Source of the DNA: CAIWHR01 sp963741355
GTDB lineage: Bacteria > Pseudomonadota > Gammaproteobacteria > Burkholderiales > Casimicrobiaceae
DNA length: 64,000 nucleotides
Reading direction: 5' to 3'
NCBI GenBank assembly: GCA_963741355.1
Contig: CAVUIG010000019.1
Span: 186,001 to 250,000, forward strand
The notes under the pieces are model-generated. The model was not told the origin of the DNA. It saw only the letters and a program-made list of their open reading frames with translations, and ran no database searches. Shown piece by piece: positions 18,724-26,757 of this stretch (position 1 is the stretch's first letter; each line of letters starts with the position of its first letter). Both the position numbers and the translations under genes were made by a program.

Positions 18724-20918
18724 TCAGCCGAAGGCGGCGCGGACGCGCTCGCGCGTGAACGGCACCGTGCGAAGGCGTATGCCGGCCGCGTCGAAGACGG
18801 CATTCCCGAGCGCGGCGGGCACCGGCGTCGACGAAGCCTCGCCGGCGCCGAGCGGCGGATCGTTCGGCCGGCTGACAAGGTCGATGCGGATGTCGGGGAC
18901 GTCTGGAAACGCGAGGATCGGATAGCTCGCCCAATGGACGCTCGTCACGCGCGACCGGTCGAACTGCACTTCCTCCAGCAGCGTGCGCGAAAGCGTCTGC
19001 AGGATGTTGCCTTCGATCTGCTCGCGCAGCGCCTCCGGGTTGATCACGAGTCCGCAATCGTGCGCGCAGGCGACGCGCCGCACGCGGATCGCTCCCGACG
19101 AGCGCTCGACCTCGGCCTCCATCGCGATCGCGACGTAGGTCTCGTTGTTCTTGTAATGCACGTACGCGATGCCGCGCCCCGCGCCGCCCGGTCCCGGCGA
19201 GGGCCGCGGCTGCCATCCGAGCAGCGCGGCGGCGCGGCGCACGACCTCGACGCCGCGCGGGTCGGCGATGCCCGCCAGCCGGAATTCGACGGGATCGCGC
19301 CCCGCCGCGTGCGCGAGCTCGTCGGTGAAGCTCTCGACCGCGAACAGGTTGCCGATCTTGCCCGGCGCGCGGATGTTCGACGGCCGCAGCGGCGAGCTCG
19401 CGAGCCAGTGCACGATCACTTCCTGGTTCGGCACGGCGACGAGCGGATTGCCGTTCTGGCTGATGAGCCCCGTCGAGATGCCCTGCGATTGCGCGATGCC
19501 GGCGGCCTCGAGTCCGAGCAGCGGCATGTTCGGGAGATTGGCCGTCGCCTTCGGCAGCCACATCTCGGTGCGCCAGGCGGCGATGCGCCCGTCGGCGTCG
19601 AGGCGCGCTTCGAGCGATTGCATCTGCGGCGGGCCTTTCGGATCCCAGCCGAGCTCGTCCTCGCGCGACCACTGGACGCGCACCGGGCGCGCGAGCTCGC
19701 GCGACAGCAGCGCCGCGTCGGCGGCCGCGTCGTCGTGCCCGTTCATCCCGTAGCAGCCGGAGCCGTCGACGTAGATCACGCGCACCGCGTCGCGCGGCAG
19801 GCCGAGCGCGCGGGCGATCGTCTCGCGGAATTTGTGCGTCGCCTGCGACGCGGACCAGATCGTCGCCTTGCCGTCGCGCACGTCGGCGACCGCGCACGAC
19901 GGGCCCATCGACGCGTGCGACTGGATCGGCCAGAAATATTCCGCGGAAAGCTTCTTCCCGGGCGCGGCGAGCGCCGCCTTGGCGTCACCGATGCGCACCA
20001 GCGTCTCGTCCTTTTCGAAGGGCCCCGCGCGAAGCCAGTCGCGCACGCCCGCAGTGCCGACGAGCGGCGCGCTTTCCGACCAGCGCACCTTCAATTTTCG
20101 CGCAGCGGCAACGACGTCCCATTCGTCGGCGCCGACGACGGCGACGAGGTCATTGACGCGCACGACCCTGACGTCCGGGAATCGCGTGGATCGACGCGGG
20201 GTCGACGCTGATGAGCCGCGCGCCCACCGATCCTTGCCGGATCACGCGGGCGTGCAGCATCCCCGGGACGGTGAGGTCGTGGACGTAGGTGTGTGTTCCC
20301 GTGACCTTTGCCGGGACATCCGGCCGCGGGATCGACTTGCCGATCGTGCGATACACCGACGAATCGCGCAGCGGCGCCTTCGGATCGATCTTCAGCGCGA
20401 ACGCACGCCCACGCAGCAACTCCGCATAGCCGATGGCGGCGCTGCCGTCGCTCGCCAGGACCTGTCCGTCGATCGCGATGAGGTCGGCCGCCCGACGCTG
20501 CATGCGCTCGGCGGCGAGCGCGATCAGCGCCTCGCGCGCGGTCGCCGCCGCGCGACGGATCTCCACGCCGCCGCGCATGATGCCGGAGCTGCCGCCGGTC
20601 GGCCCCTGATCCGGCGTGAGCGCGGTATCGCCTTCGATCAGCGTGATTCGCGAGACGTCGAGCGAGAGCTCCTCCGCGGCCATCTGCGGAATCGCGATGC
20701 GCAGTCCCTGTCCCAGATCGACCTTGCCGCTGTAGATCGTCACCGAGCCGTCGGCGTTCACCGCGACGAATCCGTCGACTTCGCTGGTCGCGAGCGTCTT
20801 GCCGATCGCGGCGTCCCCGTGTGCGGAGCGCTGCGCGGACGCAACGCCTGGGCAGCGAGAACGAGACCACGAGCGCCGCGCCCGTCTGCAGGAATTCGCG
20901 GCGGGAAATGCGGCTCAT
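18724..20918 (-). CDS. Molybdopterin subunit of an isoquinoline 1-oxidoreductase-type hydroxylase (two frameshifts)
   Basis: Large subunit of a two-gene molybdenum hydroxylase (IorB/xanthine dehydrogenase family), about 731 residues. A Tat-type leader (SRREFLQTGAALVVSFSLP) indicates folded export with its cofactor. Domain blocks: YSGKVDLGQGLRIAIPQMAA, DQGPTGGSSGIMRGG, then VYVDGSGCYGMNGHDDAAAD-type loop, VNPQ-like CAHDCGLVINPEAL, and near the C-terminus PPLGAGEASSTPVP, where the Glu of GAGE is the catalytic base. Extra bases near 20865 and 20165 break the frame. The start overlaps the stop of the iron-sulfur subunit (ATGA). Substrate (N-heterocycle or aldehyde) unknown. Confidence 0.87.
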
Positions 20919-21445
20919 GCCGTCGTCTTTCCGGTCGCGCGCAGGACCGCCTTGAGGATTCGCTGATGCGTGCCGCAGCGGCAGAGGTTGCCCGCGAGAG
21001 CAACGCGTATGTCGTCCTCGGAGGCGTCGGGATGCCGCGCGAGCAGCGCCGTCGCCGTCATCACCATGCCGGCGACGCAATAGCCGCACTGCGCCGCCTG
21101 CACGTCGATGAACGCCTGCTGCAGCGGCGACGGCTTTGCGGGCGTGCCGAGCCCTTCGACGGTGACGATCGCATGTCCCGCCGCCTTTTTCACCGGGACG
21201 AGACAGGAGCGCTGCGCCTCCCCGTCGATCGTGACCGTGCACGCGCCGCACTGGCCGACGCCGCAGCCGTACTTCGCGCCGGTCAGCGCGAGGCGGTTGC
21301 GCAGCACGTAGAGCAGCGGCTCGTCGGGGTCGCGCACGGTGACCTTGCGGGGCGCACCGTTGACGCGGAGCTCGTAGCTTGGAATGGCGGGCCTCCGTTT
21401 CCCGACGATGGGGCGCGGCGTTGCGGCACCGCGCCCGAAAATCAT
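20915..21445 (-). CDS. Two-[2Fe-2S] subunit of the isoquinoline oxidoreductase-type hydroxylase
   Basis: 176 residues, IorA-like. The plant-type ferredoxin cluster is bound by KYGCGVGQCGACTV plus the Cys in RSCLVPV; the second, four-helix-bundle cluster by QCGYCVAGM and NLCRCGTHQRI. It passes electrons from the molybdenum subunit to an acceptor, probably a cytochrome, since no FAD subunit is present. The ATG at 21445 gives an N-terminus of about 27 residues longer than usual before SYELRVNG; no closer ATG exists. The gene is translationally coupled to the large subunit by ATGA overlap. Confidence 0.88.
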   Translation of the reverse strand: MIFGRGAATPRPIVGKRRPAIPSYELRVNGAPRKVTVRDPDEPLLYVLRNRLALTGAKYGCGVGQCGACTVTIDGEAQRSCLVPVKKAAGHAIVTVEGLGTPAKPSPLQQAFIDVQAAQCGYCVAGMVMTATALLARHPDASEDDIRVALAGNLCRCGTHQRILKAVLRATGKTTA

Positions 21446-21533
21446 CGCACTCGTTGCGCTTGCCGTAAAGCACGATGTCGCGCGGTCGGCGGCCGCGGCG
21501 ATTCAGCCGGTCGACGGCGGCGGTGCGATCTGG

Positions 21534-23159
21534 TCAGGCCGGCGCCGCGCGCGGCAGCGTGACGACGATTTCGACACCGGCGGCGTCGGCGCGGTTCTCG
21601 GCGCGCACCGTTCCGCCGTGGAATTCGGCGACCAGCCGGACGATGTAGAGCCCGAGGCCGAGGTGCGGCGTGGCGCCGCCGGTCTGCGGCCGCACCGAGA
21701 CCATCGAGTCGAACAGGCGGTCGCGCATGCCTTCGGGGAGCGGCGGACCGTCGTTGCGGACGATGAGCCGCACCACGTCGTGCGTCTCCTCGAGGCGGAT
21801 CGCGACGGGCGTTCCGGGCGCGCCGAATTCGTCCGCGTTCGCGACGAGCTTGTCCAGCATCTGCGCGATGAGGTCGGGCGCGCCGTCGAGAGTGTATTCG
21901 CCCGACGGCACCACGAGATCGAACGGGCGCGCCGGGTACGCGCTGCGGTAGCCTTCCACGCAGGCCGCGACGAGCTTGCCGAGATCGACGTGCGTGCGCT
22001 CGGCGTCGGCGAGGCTGCCTTCGAGCCGGGTCGCCTCGGTCATCCGCGTGAGGATCGCCGCCAGCCGGTTGATGCCTTCGTGCGCGCGCTCGATGTACAC
22101 GCGCGCCGTTGCCGGCACGTCCTGCAGATTCAGGTTGTCGAGCGACGAGCGCACCACCGCCACCGGCGTGCGCAGCTCGTGCGAGAGCCGGCTCGCCATG
22201 TTCTCCTGGTAGCTCGCATAACGCGCGAGCCGCGAGAGCACCGCCGACAGGCTGCGCGACAGGTCGCCGATCTCGTCGCCCGCGTGCGACTCGGCCAGCG
22301 CTCCCTTGACGCGACCGTGCGCGTCGATCGCCGCCTCCGCGTCGTCGCGCAGCCGCCGGATCCGCCAGGTCAGCACGGACGCGAATGCGGTCAACACGAG
22401 CGATCCGGCCAGCAGGGCGACGAGGACGATGTTGAACAGCCGCTCGAACGCGCGGTTGCGCTCCGCCAGCACCGCGTTCGTCGACTCCTCGATGATCACC
22501 GCGCCGCGCACCTGATCGCCGACCCACACCGGCTGCGCCGCCGCGACGATTTGCGCGCGGCCGTCCGGCGTCGGCCGGCGATCGATCGTCAGCAGCCCCG
22601 AGAGAGCGCCGGCGACTTCGCGCGACTGCCCCAGCGCTTCCTCGGTGCGGTCGTCGCCGAAATTCTCGGCGGGCTGTTGCAGGACGCGCAGGTAGATCGG
22701 ACGCAGCGCGACCCTTTCGATCGAACGCCACACACGGGCGAATCCGGTCGGCTCGGGCTCGGGCATCGGCGTCGGCTGGTCGAGCGAGCCCGAGCGGGCG
22801 AGCACGCGAAGGTCGCGGTCGATCACCCAGATGCGCGCCGGCGTGCGCGAAATCCCGTGGAGGATCTGCGCGATTTCGGCGACCGCTGCCGGATGCGGCG
22901 ACCCCACCGGAACCCCGGCCGTCCCCGCGCCGCGCTCGGCGGCGAGCGAATCGAGCGGCAGCGGCGTCAGGTCGAACAGGCGCGGCCGGTCGTGCAGCGC
23001 GGCGGCGAGCGCCTGCGCGGTGCCCGCGAGCGCCTGCTCCTGCGCGTCGCGCAGGAATCGCTCGAGCTCGCGCACATACTCGTAGCCGAGGAACGGCATC
23101 ACCAGAAAGACGGTGAGCGCGAGAAAGAGCTGGGCGCGTATGCCGAGGGCGATCCGCAT
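21534..23159 (-). CDS. Sensor histidine kinase of the dedicated sortase system
   Basis: 541 residues. An N-terminal membrane helix (LFLALTVFLVMPFLGYEYV), a long periplasmic sensor with YVREL and a PTPMPEPEPTG linker, a second helix (IVLVALLAGSLVLTAFASVL), HAMP-like linker, then the H-box SRLSHELRTPVAVVRSSL and an ATPase domain with LVANADEFGAPG, GLGLYIVRLVAEFHGG. It matches the overall build of the 'proteobacterial dedicated sortase system' kinases, found next to class GN sortases. Phosphoryl transfer would go to the adjacent response regulator (51-base gap, same strand). Intact. Naming rests on the pairing with the regulator and the sortase-like gene next door. Confidence 0.82.
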   Translation of the reverse strand: MRIALGIRAQLFLALTVFLVMPFLGYEYVRELERFLRDAQEQALAGTAQALAAALHDRPRLFDLTPLPLDSLAAERGAGTAGVPVGSPHPAAVAEIAQILHGISRTPARIWVIDRDLRVLARSGSLDQPTPMPEPEPTGFARVWRSIERVALRPIYLRVLQQPAENFGDDRTEEALGQSREVAGALSGLLTIDRRPTPDGRAQIVAAAQPVWVGDQVRGAVIIEESTNAVLAERNRAFERLFNIVLVALLAGSLVLTAFASVLTWRIRRLRDDAEAAIDAHGRVKGALAESHAGDEIGDLSRSLSAVLSRLARYASYQENMASRLSHELRTPVAVVRSSLDNLNLQDVPATARVYIERAHEGINRLAAILTRMTEATRLEGSLADAERTHVDLGKLVAACVEGYRSAYPARPFDLVVPSGEYTLDGAPDLIAQMLDKLVANADEFGAPGTPVAIRLEETHDVVRLIVRNDGPPLPEGMRDRLFDSMVSVRPQTGGATPHLGLGLYIVRLVAEFHGGTVRAENRADAAGVEIVVTLPRAAPA

Positions 23160-23210
23160 GGGGTTGGGCGATGCGGGCGGCGCGGATCGCGTCGTGGCGG
23201 AGAGCGCCGG

Positions 23211-23912
23211 TCAGCCTTCCGCTTCCACGTTCCAGCGGTAGCCCATCCCGTACACCGTGTCGATCCGGTCGAACGCCGGATCGAGCGCTGCGAATTTGCG
23301 CCGGATGCGCTTGACGTGCGAGGTGATCGTGCTGTCGTCGACGAAGATGCTCGCCTCGCGCATCAGGCTGTCGCGGTCCTTGACGTGCCCGGGAAACCGC
23401 GCCAGCGCGTGCACCATCCAGAACTCGGTCAATGTGAGGTCGACGCGCTTGCCGTCCCAGTGCGCGGTGAGGCGCTTCATGTCGAGCGTGAGCCGGCCGC
23501 GCGACTGCACGTCCTCGGTCGCGGCCGGCGTCGCGATCAGGTCGCTGCGGCGAAACAGCGCCGCGATGCGCGCGCAAAGATGCGGCAGGCTGACGTCCTT
23601 GGTGAGATAGTCGTCGGCGCCCAGCCTCAGGCCGACGACGATGTCGAAGTCCGAATCGCGCGCCGAGAGGAAGAGGATCGGCACCGTCGGCGACAGCGCG
23701 CGAAGCTCGCGGCAAAGCGTGAATCCGCCGTCGACGTCGTCGGAGAGCCCGATGTCGATCAGCGCGAGATCCGGCAGGCGCGTGCGGAAGGCGGCGAGGG
23801 CGTCGGCCCGGTTGGCGTATGCGGCCACCTCGTAGCCCTGCTTGCGCAGCACGTCGGCGTAGTTGGCACGGATGGCCGGCTCGTCCTCGACGACGGCAAT
23901 GCGGCGGGTCAT
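23211..23912 (-). CDS. OmpR-type response regulator of the dedicated sortase system
   Basis: 233 residues. The receiver domain begins RRIAVVEDEPAIRANYADVL; the phospho-acceptor Asp is in LALIDIGLSDD, switch Thr/Lys region in FLSARDSDFD and DYLTKDVSLP. The C-terminal winged helix has LTLTEFWMVHALARFPG and TITSHVKRIRRKFAALDP, with the final hairpin DTVYGMGYRW. LSDDVDGGFTLCRELR and the wording of the C-terminus are those of regulators paired with dedicated sortase kinases. Start ATG 23912. A 240-base divergent intergenic region separates it from the small membrane protein and sortase-like gene on the plus strand, which is the probable target promoter. Confidence 0.85.
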   Translation of the reverse strand: MTRRIAVVEDEPAIRANYADVLRKQGYEVAAYANRADALAAFRTRLPDLALIDIGLSDDVDGGFTLCRELRALSPTVPILFLSARDSDFDIVVGLRLGADDYLTKDVSLPHLCARIAALFRRSDLIATPAATEDVQSRGRLTLDMKRLTAHWDGKRVDLTLTEFWMVHALARFPGHVKDRDSLMREASIFVDDSTITSHVKRIRRKFAALDPAFDRIDTVYGMGYRWNVEAEG

Positions 23913-24152
23913 TTCGATGCGGTCACGGACGCGAGGGCGATGGGCCGACTATAGCGCAGCCGCCGCGCCGCGCCGGGCGCCGGGGCGGCGCCTGCCATCT
24001 TTTTGCCACAATTGATCGCCGCGGCGCCCGATTTCGCGCCCTGCGCCGCCGCACTGGCGGATTCCAATCGAGTCACGATCCCGTCGTCCCGACAAAGCGC
24101 CCGGCGCGGCGCAAGCGGGGGCCGACGGGGCGATCGGTCACGGAGATCCGCA

Positions 24153-24386
24153 ATGAACCTCGACAACGGCACCCGCGGCGCGACGACTCCCTGGCGCGGT
24201 CCCGCGCACTATCGCGATCTCGGCCGGCTGCTCTTCGAAGCGGTCGCGGCCGGGCTGATCGGCAGCCTCGCGCTGGCGCTCGCGGTGCTGATCGCGTCGA
24301 CCACGGCACGGGCGACGGAGCAGGAGACCGCCCCGCACGCAAGCCCGGAGGTCCCCGTGGCGATCACCACCGGAGTCCGGCCATGA
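24153..24386 (+). CDS. Small single-pass membrane protein upstream of the sortase-like gene
   Basis: 77 residues. ACGGAG seven bases before ATG 24153 supports this start. Polar N-terminus (MNLDNGTRGATTPW), one strong helix AAGLIGSLALALAVLIASTT (residues ~32-51) and a short tail TEQETAPHASPEVPV. I recognise no family. In known dedicated sortase systems this position holds a large target protein with a VIT/VWA region; nothing like that is present, so this could be the remnant of one or an independent membrane partner. Its TGA stop (24384-24386) lies inside the first copy of a GC-rich repeat, so the native C-terminus may have been replaced. Confidence 0.55.
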   Translation: MNLDNGTRGATTPWRGPAHYRDLGRLLFEAVAAGLIGSLALALAVLIASTTARATEQETAPHASPEVPVAITTGVRP

Positions 24387-24706
24387 GCGCCGCCGGGCCG
24401 TCCCGAAGGCGCAATCGCCCCCCTGTGGGCGGAGGGCGCGCAGCGCCATCGGGGGGAATTGCCATGAGCGCCGCCGGGCCGTCCCGAACGCCCGTGCGAG
24501 CAGGGCGAAGCCAAGGCCCGGAGGGCGCGTCTGCGAGCGCGGGCGGCGACCGACTTTCAGCGGCAACGCGAATGCTGGATGGGAGTGGAGGTCGCGCGAA
24601 TTGCTCCCTCTCCGGGGGCAGCGAACGCAGTGAGCGTGGGGGTCGTTCAAGCGCCGCCGACCGGGGAGGACCTTTCGGCCGCAACGGAACCGAATCCCGC
24701 AACTGG
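24382..24706. repeat. GC-rich Burkholderiales-type repeat cluster, partly tandem
   Basis: Two identical 26-base stretches starting CATGAGCGCCGCCGGGCCGT lie at 24382-24407 and 24463-24488, exactly 81 bases apart. Between them GGAGGGCGCGCAGCGCCATC is followed by a G-run (24431-24457); the same 27-base string, with one mismatch, recurs at 25519-25545. Further on is GGGGGCAGCGAACGCAGTGA-type sequence (about 24614-24645), another common intergenic repeat of this bacterial order. The plus frame leading into the sortase-like gene stays open across the whole cluster, so the repeats could be translated as an Ala/Gly/Pro/Arg-rich N-terminal extension containing MSAAGPSR twice. Confidence 0.7.
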
Positions 24707-25354
24707 ATGCGCGCGGGTGCTCCCGGGATCGCCTTCCGGTTCCGTCCGGCCGAGTCTTCCCCAGTCGGCCCGCGCGCCGCGCCGGAACCGCATCGCCGGT
24801 CGCGCCCGCGCGTCGCCGCCGTCTGGATCGTGGTGGCGCTCGCGACGCTGGGGCTTGCAGTGTCGAGCGGCAAGCTGCGCAGTGACGGCTTCGATGCCGC
24901 GCGCGCAAAGCCTGCCGCGGCTACGGTCACGGCGCCGGCCGCGGCGAGCGTCACGGGCGCACACGCACGGCTCGATCCTTCGACGATTGCAAGGCTGCTC
25001 GTCCCGGATCGGCAGATTGACGTCACCCTGCCGAGACAGGCCAGCCGGCACGAGCGCAGCGCGGGAGCGGGGCAGCCGGGCAACGTCGTCGTGACGGCGA
25101 GCCGCGACTCGAGCCTTCGCTTCCTGCGTCGCGTCGAGGTCGGCGACGCCGTCATCGTCGAATCGCGCCACGGCGAGCGATTCCGTTATCGGGTGCGCGA
25201 CGTGCGCATCGCCGACCGCGACGATCTCGGCGCCGTTGCGGCGCCGACGGAGCCGACGCTGACGCTCATCACGTCGTATCCGTTCAACGCGCCCGAGTCG
25301 GCGGCCACGCTGCGCTACGTGGTCGTTGCGACCGTCGAACGCGGCATCGTGTGA
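24707..25354 (+). CDS. Sortase-fold protein lacking the catalytic Cys and His
   Basis: 215 residues from ATG 24707 (an in-frame ATG at 24383 gives 323). One N-terminal transmembrane helix (AAVWIVVALATLGLAVSSG), a linker, then a sortase domain. The two active-site blocks of class GN sortases, normally AGHRDTHFRFL and LTLVTCYPFNA, read here TASRDSSLRFL and LTLITSYPFNA: the catalytic His and the catalytic Cys positions are both Ser, while the third-residue Arg in TLRYVV remains. These are clean codon differences (AGC and TCG), not frameshifts. Transpeptidase activity by the usual Cys mechanism is therefore not expected. It faces the dedicated two-component pair across a 240-base gap plus the 77-residue protein gene, so it is probably regulated by it. 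Confidence 0.75.
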   Translation: MRAGAPGIAFRFRPAESSPVGPRAAPEPHRRSRPRVAAVWIVVALATLGLAVSSGKLRSDGFDAARAKPAAATVTAPAAASVTGAHARLDPSTIARLLVPDRQIDVTLPRQASRHERSAGAGQPGNVVVTASRDSSLRFLRRVEVGDAVIVESRHGERFRYRVRDVRIADRDDLGAVAAPTEPTLTLITSYPFNAPESAATLRYVVVATVERGIV

Positions 25355-25548
25355 CCGGTGAGACCGCTATGGGAAGGCGCAAATCGCCATCGGGGGAAAC
25401 TGAGCGCCGCCGGGCCGTCGCCGCGTCCGCCGGGCCGCCCCAAGGACGCGGCCGCCCCCTCGGGGGAAGCGAGCTTGTCGAGCTCGGGGGGACGTATCCC
25501 GGCGCTCGCCCCCTGGGGGGAGGGCGCGAAGCGCCATCGGGGGGACCC
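25355..25548. repeat. GC-rich intergenic repeats
   Basis: The space between the sortase-like gene and the hydratase gene (convergent) is filled with repeat material: GGCGCAAATCGCCATCGGGG near 25376, TGAGCGCCGCCGGGCCGTCG near 25400 (third copy of the unit start seen at 24382 and 24463), GGGGGAAGCGAGCTTGTCGA near 25465, and a 27-base near-identical copy of 24431-24457 at 25519-25545. No gene is evident. Inverted G- and C-runs could act as a bidirectional terminator. Confidence 0.65.
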
Positions 25549-26373
25549 TTATGCGGTGAACGACAGCGTGAGCCCCGAAAGTCCGAGCGCGCCGTAATCC
25601 GAGCGCCAGGTCTCGCCTGGCGCGACCGGCCACGCGTCGGTGACCGTGCCGGTCGTGACGATCTCGCCCGCCACGAGCGCCGGGAACTGCGGCTGCAGCG
25701 CGAGGACGCGGGCGAGATGGACGAGCGCGAGCGCCGGGCTGTCGAGCACGTTCGCGCCGACACCGCGATCGACGAGCGCATCGCCACGGCGCAACTCCAG
25801 CTCGAACAGCGGAAGGCGCCGCGCGATTTCTGCGCGGCTCTGCGCTGTCATCGCAACCCGCGGGCCGACGACGAGTGCGCCGTGGAGCCCGAGCGCCGCA
25901 GTGCAGTCGGGCGCCGCGAATTTCCAGCCCGGGAAGTGACTTTGCACGATCTCGAATCCCGGCGCGATCCACTCGACTGAATTCATCGCGCCCTGCGCAT
26001 CCGCCGCAGGAGACAGCGGGCCCGAGAGTCCGAACACGACCTCAGGCTCGATGCGCGGCTGCACGAACGGCGCGAGCGACAGCGTCGCGCGGCCGTCCGG
26101 CGCCTGATGAACCGTGCGGTCCCACACGTGCGCCCACATCGGCAGGTAGACGCCGTAGCGGGCCCAGATCGTGCGATTGGTGAATCCGATCTTGCGTCCG
26201 ACCGGACGCCAGCCCTGCTCCATCCGCCGGCGCTCGATCTCTTCCAGCACCGCATAGCCGGCGGCGACGTCGAACCCCGGGTCCTCCGCCGTGATCGGGG
26301 CAATCGTGGAGGTCTGGTCCCAGGCGGCGATCAGCCGGTCCGCGATCGCCGCGGTTCGGGGCGAAACGGTCAA
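25549..26373 (-). CDS. 2-keto-4-pentenoate hydratase-family protein
   Basis: 274 residues of the fumarylacetoacetate-hydrolase fold, hydratase branch (MhpD/DmpE/oxaloacetate-decarboxylase-like), which adds water to 2-hydroxypenta-2,4-dienoate-type products of aromatic meta-cleavage. Motifs: GRKIGFTNRTIWARYGVYLP, RIEPEVVFGLSGPL with metal-ligand Glu residues, PGFEIVQSHFPGWKF and LVAGEIVTTGTVTDAWPVAPGE. The start is TTG at 26373, overlapping the stop of the small membrane-protein gene (TTGA). No other meta-cleavage genes are nearby, so the pathway is not defined. Intact. Confidence 0.85.
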   Translation of the reverse strand: MTVSPRTAAIADRLIAAWDQTSTIAPITAEDPGFDVAAGYAVLEEIERRRMEQGWRPVGRKIGFTNRTIWARYGVYLPMWAHVWDRTVHQAPDGRATLSLAPFVQPRIEPEVVFGLSGPLSPAADAQGAMNSVEWIAPGFEIVQSHFPGWKFAAPDCTAALGLHGALVVGPRVAMTAQSRAEIARRLPLFELELRRGDALVDRGVGANVLDSPALALVHLARVLALQPQFPALVAGEIVTTGTVTDAWPVAPGETWRSDYGALGLSGLTLSFTA

Positions 26374-26603
26374 CGCCTGCGCCCCATCGACTGCAGCGCC
26401 GCGACGCCGGCCGCCCACAACGCCACCGAGATGACCATCGCGATCATCGCCGCGACGATCGCGCCGCCGGTGCCGTCCCACTCCAGCACGGTCACGATCG
26501 ACCAGGCGGCGACGCCGCCGACCGCGCCGCACACGAGGATCGCCAGCAGCTTGCCGGCAAGCGCGCCGCGCTGGCGGTAATGCTGGGGAATTCTTCCGGT
26601 CAT
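26370..26603 (-). CDS. Small two-helix membrane protein
   Basis: 77 residues: basic N-terminus (MTGRIPQHYRQR), helix LLAILVCGAVGGVAAWSIVT, short loop with EWDGTGG, and helix GAIVAAMIAMVISVALWAAG, ending MGRRR. No family recognised. Its stop overlaps the TTG start of the hydratase gene, so the two are cotranslated; that coupling is the only functional hint. It diverges from the peptide-type binding-protein gene. Confidence 0.65.
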   Translation of the reverse strand: MTGRIPQHYRQRGALAGKLLAILVCGAVGGVAAWSIVTVLEWDGTGGAIVAAMIAMVISVALWAAGVAALQSMGRRR

Positions 26604-26757
26604 CTTGGGTTTGCCTCGAGAGTGATCGTAACGCGTCCTCCGCGCGTCGCCAAACCTCGCGTCGCGCGTGTCGCCTGCATGCGAAAGGTATCATTCGGCA
26701 GCGCCGGCCGCCCGGTTCCGGCGGAAACGATGCCGATCTGAGGGAGTTGCCTCGCCG

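Noticed and set aside
24382..25548. CRISPR-like array around the sortase-like gene
   Set aside because: Repeat copies are few, of different lengths and with unequal gaps, and resemble known GC-rich intergenic repeats; no cas genes are present.
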